Shown one piece after another: positions 6,031 through 6,157 of a stretch of 6,157 bases of DNA. Numbering within the stretch: position 1 is the stretch's first letter; each line of letters opens with the position of its first letter. This stretch comes from an uncultured Lachnospiraceae bacterium (GTDB taxonomy: Bacteria > Bacillota_A > Clostridia > Lachnospirales > Lachnospiraceae): positions 1 through 6,157 of the forward strand of contig CACZHN010000148.1 in assembly GCA_902780985.1 (NCBI GenBank), in the 5' to 3' direction. The position numbers and the translations under genes were made by a program. A model generated the notes under the pieces. The model did not search any database and had not been told where the DNA came from. It worked only from the letters and a program-made list of their open reading frames with translations.

Positions 6031-6157
6031 TTAAGATAGCTTTTTTATAATTTTTTCAAGGCTTGATATTGTATAGTCAATTTCGTCTTTTGTAGTCCCC
6101 GGACCCAGTGTAAATCGTACGGAGCTTCCCGCATCCTGCTTTGAAAGGCCTATTCGC
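6031..6157 (-). CDS. C-terminal end of a cysteine-desulfurase-like class V aminotransferase (start outside window)
   Basis: The frame is open from the right edge and stops with TAA at 6031-6033, giving 41 residues. The segment SSVRFTLGPGTTKDEIDYTI followed by an amphipathic Lys/Ile/Leu helix is the characteristic end of NifS/IscS-type cysteine desulfurases (R-h-S/T-L-G-x-x-T-T-x-x-[DE]-I-D). These PLP enzymes take sulfur from cysteine for Fe-S cluster or thiolation pathways. The PLP lysine and the catalytic cysteine lie outside the window, so the exact subtype, or another class V aminotransferase, cannot be settled. Confidence 0.8.
   Translation of the reverse strand, partial: RIGLSKQDAGSSVRFTLGPGTTKDEIDYTISSLEKIIKKLS

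Noticed and set aside
1..6157. CRISPR arrays, tRNA or rRNA genes, insertion sequences, prophage or defence genes
   Set aside because: No spaced direct repeats, no tRNA-like cloverleaf, no transposase motifs or terminal inverted repeats were seen; the window looks like ordinary core chromosome.

Overview
The window reads as a piece of chromosome from an anaerobic Firmicute, most likely a Lachnospiraceae/Butyrivibrio-like clostridium. The grounds are a class III (oxygen-sensitive) ribonucleotide reductase, strong AGGAGG-type ribosome binding sites, moderate GC with Thr ACA, Ser TCA and Leu CTT favoured in the reductase gene, and a SigA-type promoter. The genus is an inference from style, not proof.

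Positions 1-5450 (+ strand) hold four genes in a row with gaps of 13, 55 and 3 bases. They are the 3' part of an anaerobic ribonucleoside-triphosphate reductase (nrdD) carrying a fused C-terminal glutaredoxin/NrdH-like domain, a thioredoxin-reductase-family flavoprotein, a HerA/DUF853 (YjgR-type) ATPase, and a cation diffusion facilitator whose metal-site residues look manganese-type. No promoter or + strand terminator was seen between them. A + strand intrinsic terminator lies after the last one (5529-5556), so they are probably one transcript.

Positions 5451-5575 are a convergent intergenic region with two hairpins, each serving the opposite direction. Positions 5576-5911 (- strand) encode an unrecognised 111-residue soluble protein with its own good promoter and ribosome binding site. 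At the right edge (6031-6157, - strand) is the C-terminal end of a cysteine-desulfurase-like PLP enzyme.

The most interesting part is the pair nrdD-redoxin plus reductase. It looks like a self-contained electron path: flavoprotein CxxC, then fused redoxin CPKC, then the NrdD active-site disulfide. The NrdD belongs by its motifs to the subgroup that uses thiol proteins rather than formate as reductant. The flavoprotein keeps the FAD site, the CxxC and a GGGNSA loop, but has lost the HRRxxxR motif that normally binds the NADPH 2'-phosphate, so its electron donor may not be NADPH. The loop of NrdD expected to carry the thiyl-radical cysteine shows no cysteine. This recalls the published puzzle of Thermotoga maritima NrdD.
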